From contig JAKCPI010010880.1 of assembly GCA_023213315.1 (NCBI GenBank), forward strand, positions 224,461-288,460: 64,000 nt of DNA, read 5' to 3'. How positions within the stretch are numbered: position 1 is the first letter of the stretch; each line of letters begins with the position of its first letter. Shown here piece after piece: positions 63,786 through 64,000 of the stretch. The notes under the pieces are model-generated. The model did not search any database, was not told where the DNA came from, and saw only the letters and a program-made list of their open reading frames with translations. This stretch comes from Euborellia annulipes. Taxonomy: Eukaryota > Arthropoda > Insecta > Dermaptera > Anisolabididae. Made by a program: the position numbers and the translations under genes.

Positions 63786-64000
63786 AATGAAGGAGCAGGC
63801 AGCCAGAAAATAAGCCTCTACGAAATGAAACTCAAGAGAGGAGACAGTTTCGACTTTATTTAGATAACGCCATCCTCAGTCCATTTTCAAGTCAAATGCC
63901 CGCGCAAATGTAGAGTTGTCAATTTGTAAATATTTATATACATAAAAATACTTGTACATATATACCTGATATATACCAAGCAATGCTAAGAGTATTTTTT
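63786..64000. mobile_element. Palindromic element, left arm, cut by the window end
   Basis: Begins GGAGCAGGCAGCC like the 11485, 14521 and 60503 elements. On the - strand 63880-63848: CTGAGGA, a spacer/hairpin, GAAACTGTC, with GGA upstream and TCC downstream able to pair. The second arm should lie beyond 64000. Confidence 0.6.

Overview
The window is AT-rich eukaryotic DNA with interrupted genes (GT-AG introns), large introns and a dense load of small transposable elements. Three protein genes can be assembled from splice sites whose reading phases agree at every junction. Gene content and intron style point to a bilaterian animal, most likely an arthropod; the species is not recognised.

Layout. 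(1) Positions 1-4376, + strand: the last four coding exons of a DCUN1D3/SCCRO3-type cullin neddylation co-factor; its N-terminal exon lies upstream of the window. (2) Positions 7230-32121, - strand: a six-exon gene for a 328-residue single-pass membrane protein (signal peptide, one furin-like 8-cysteine module, transmembrane helix, ~200-residue basic/helical cytoplasmic tail ending in TTEL). It converges on DCUN1D3 and diverges from gene 3. I do not recognise it with certainty. (3) Positions 35228-58942, + strand: a 17-coding-exon GIGYF (GRB10-interacting GYF protein) gene, about 1487 residues, with the 4EHP-binding segment, GYF domain, Q/E/K/R coiled coil and conserved C-terminus. One extra G in a G-run at ~37499 breaks its frame and is probably a sequence error. 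(4) Positions 63.1-63.6 kb, + strand: a possible 5' exon pair of another gene leaving the window.

The genes act in different processes (cullin-RING ligase control, cell-surface reception, translational repression), so nothing suggests a functional cluster.

The space between exons is mostly repeats: tRNA-derived SINEs (three families); another SINE-like family whose four copies each carry their own target duplication; hAT-type MITEs with 8-bp duplications and long G/C homopolymers; a pogo-like and a PIF/Harbinger-like element; a 0.6-0.9 kb family (R1) with hairpin ends; a 99-bp tandem array; a perfect 115-bp-arm palindrome; and about a dozen inverted-repeat elements sharing a CTGANGA-N-hairpin-GAAAC(GTC/GTT) core. 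That core resembles a hammerhead ribozyme, with flush stem-I complementarity in the best copies but one extra nucleotide in the core. It is the most interesting unexplained structure in the window.
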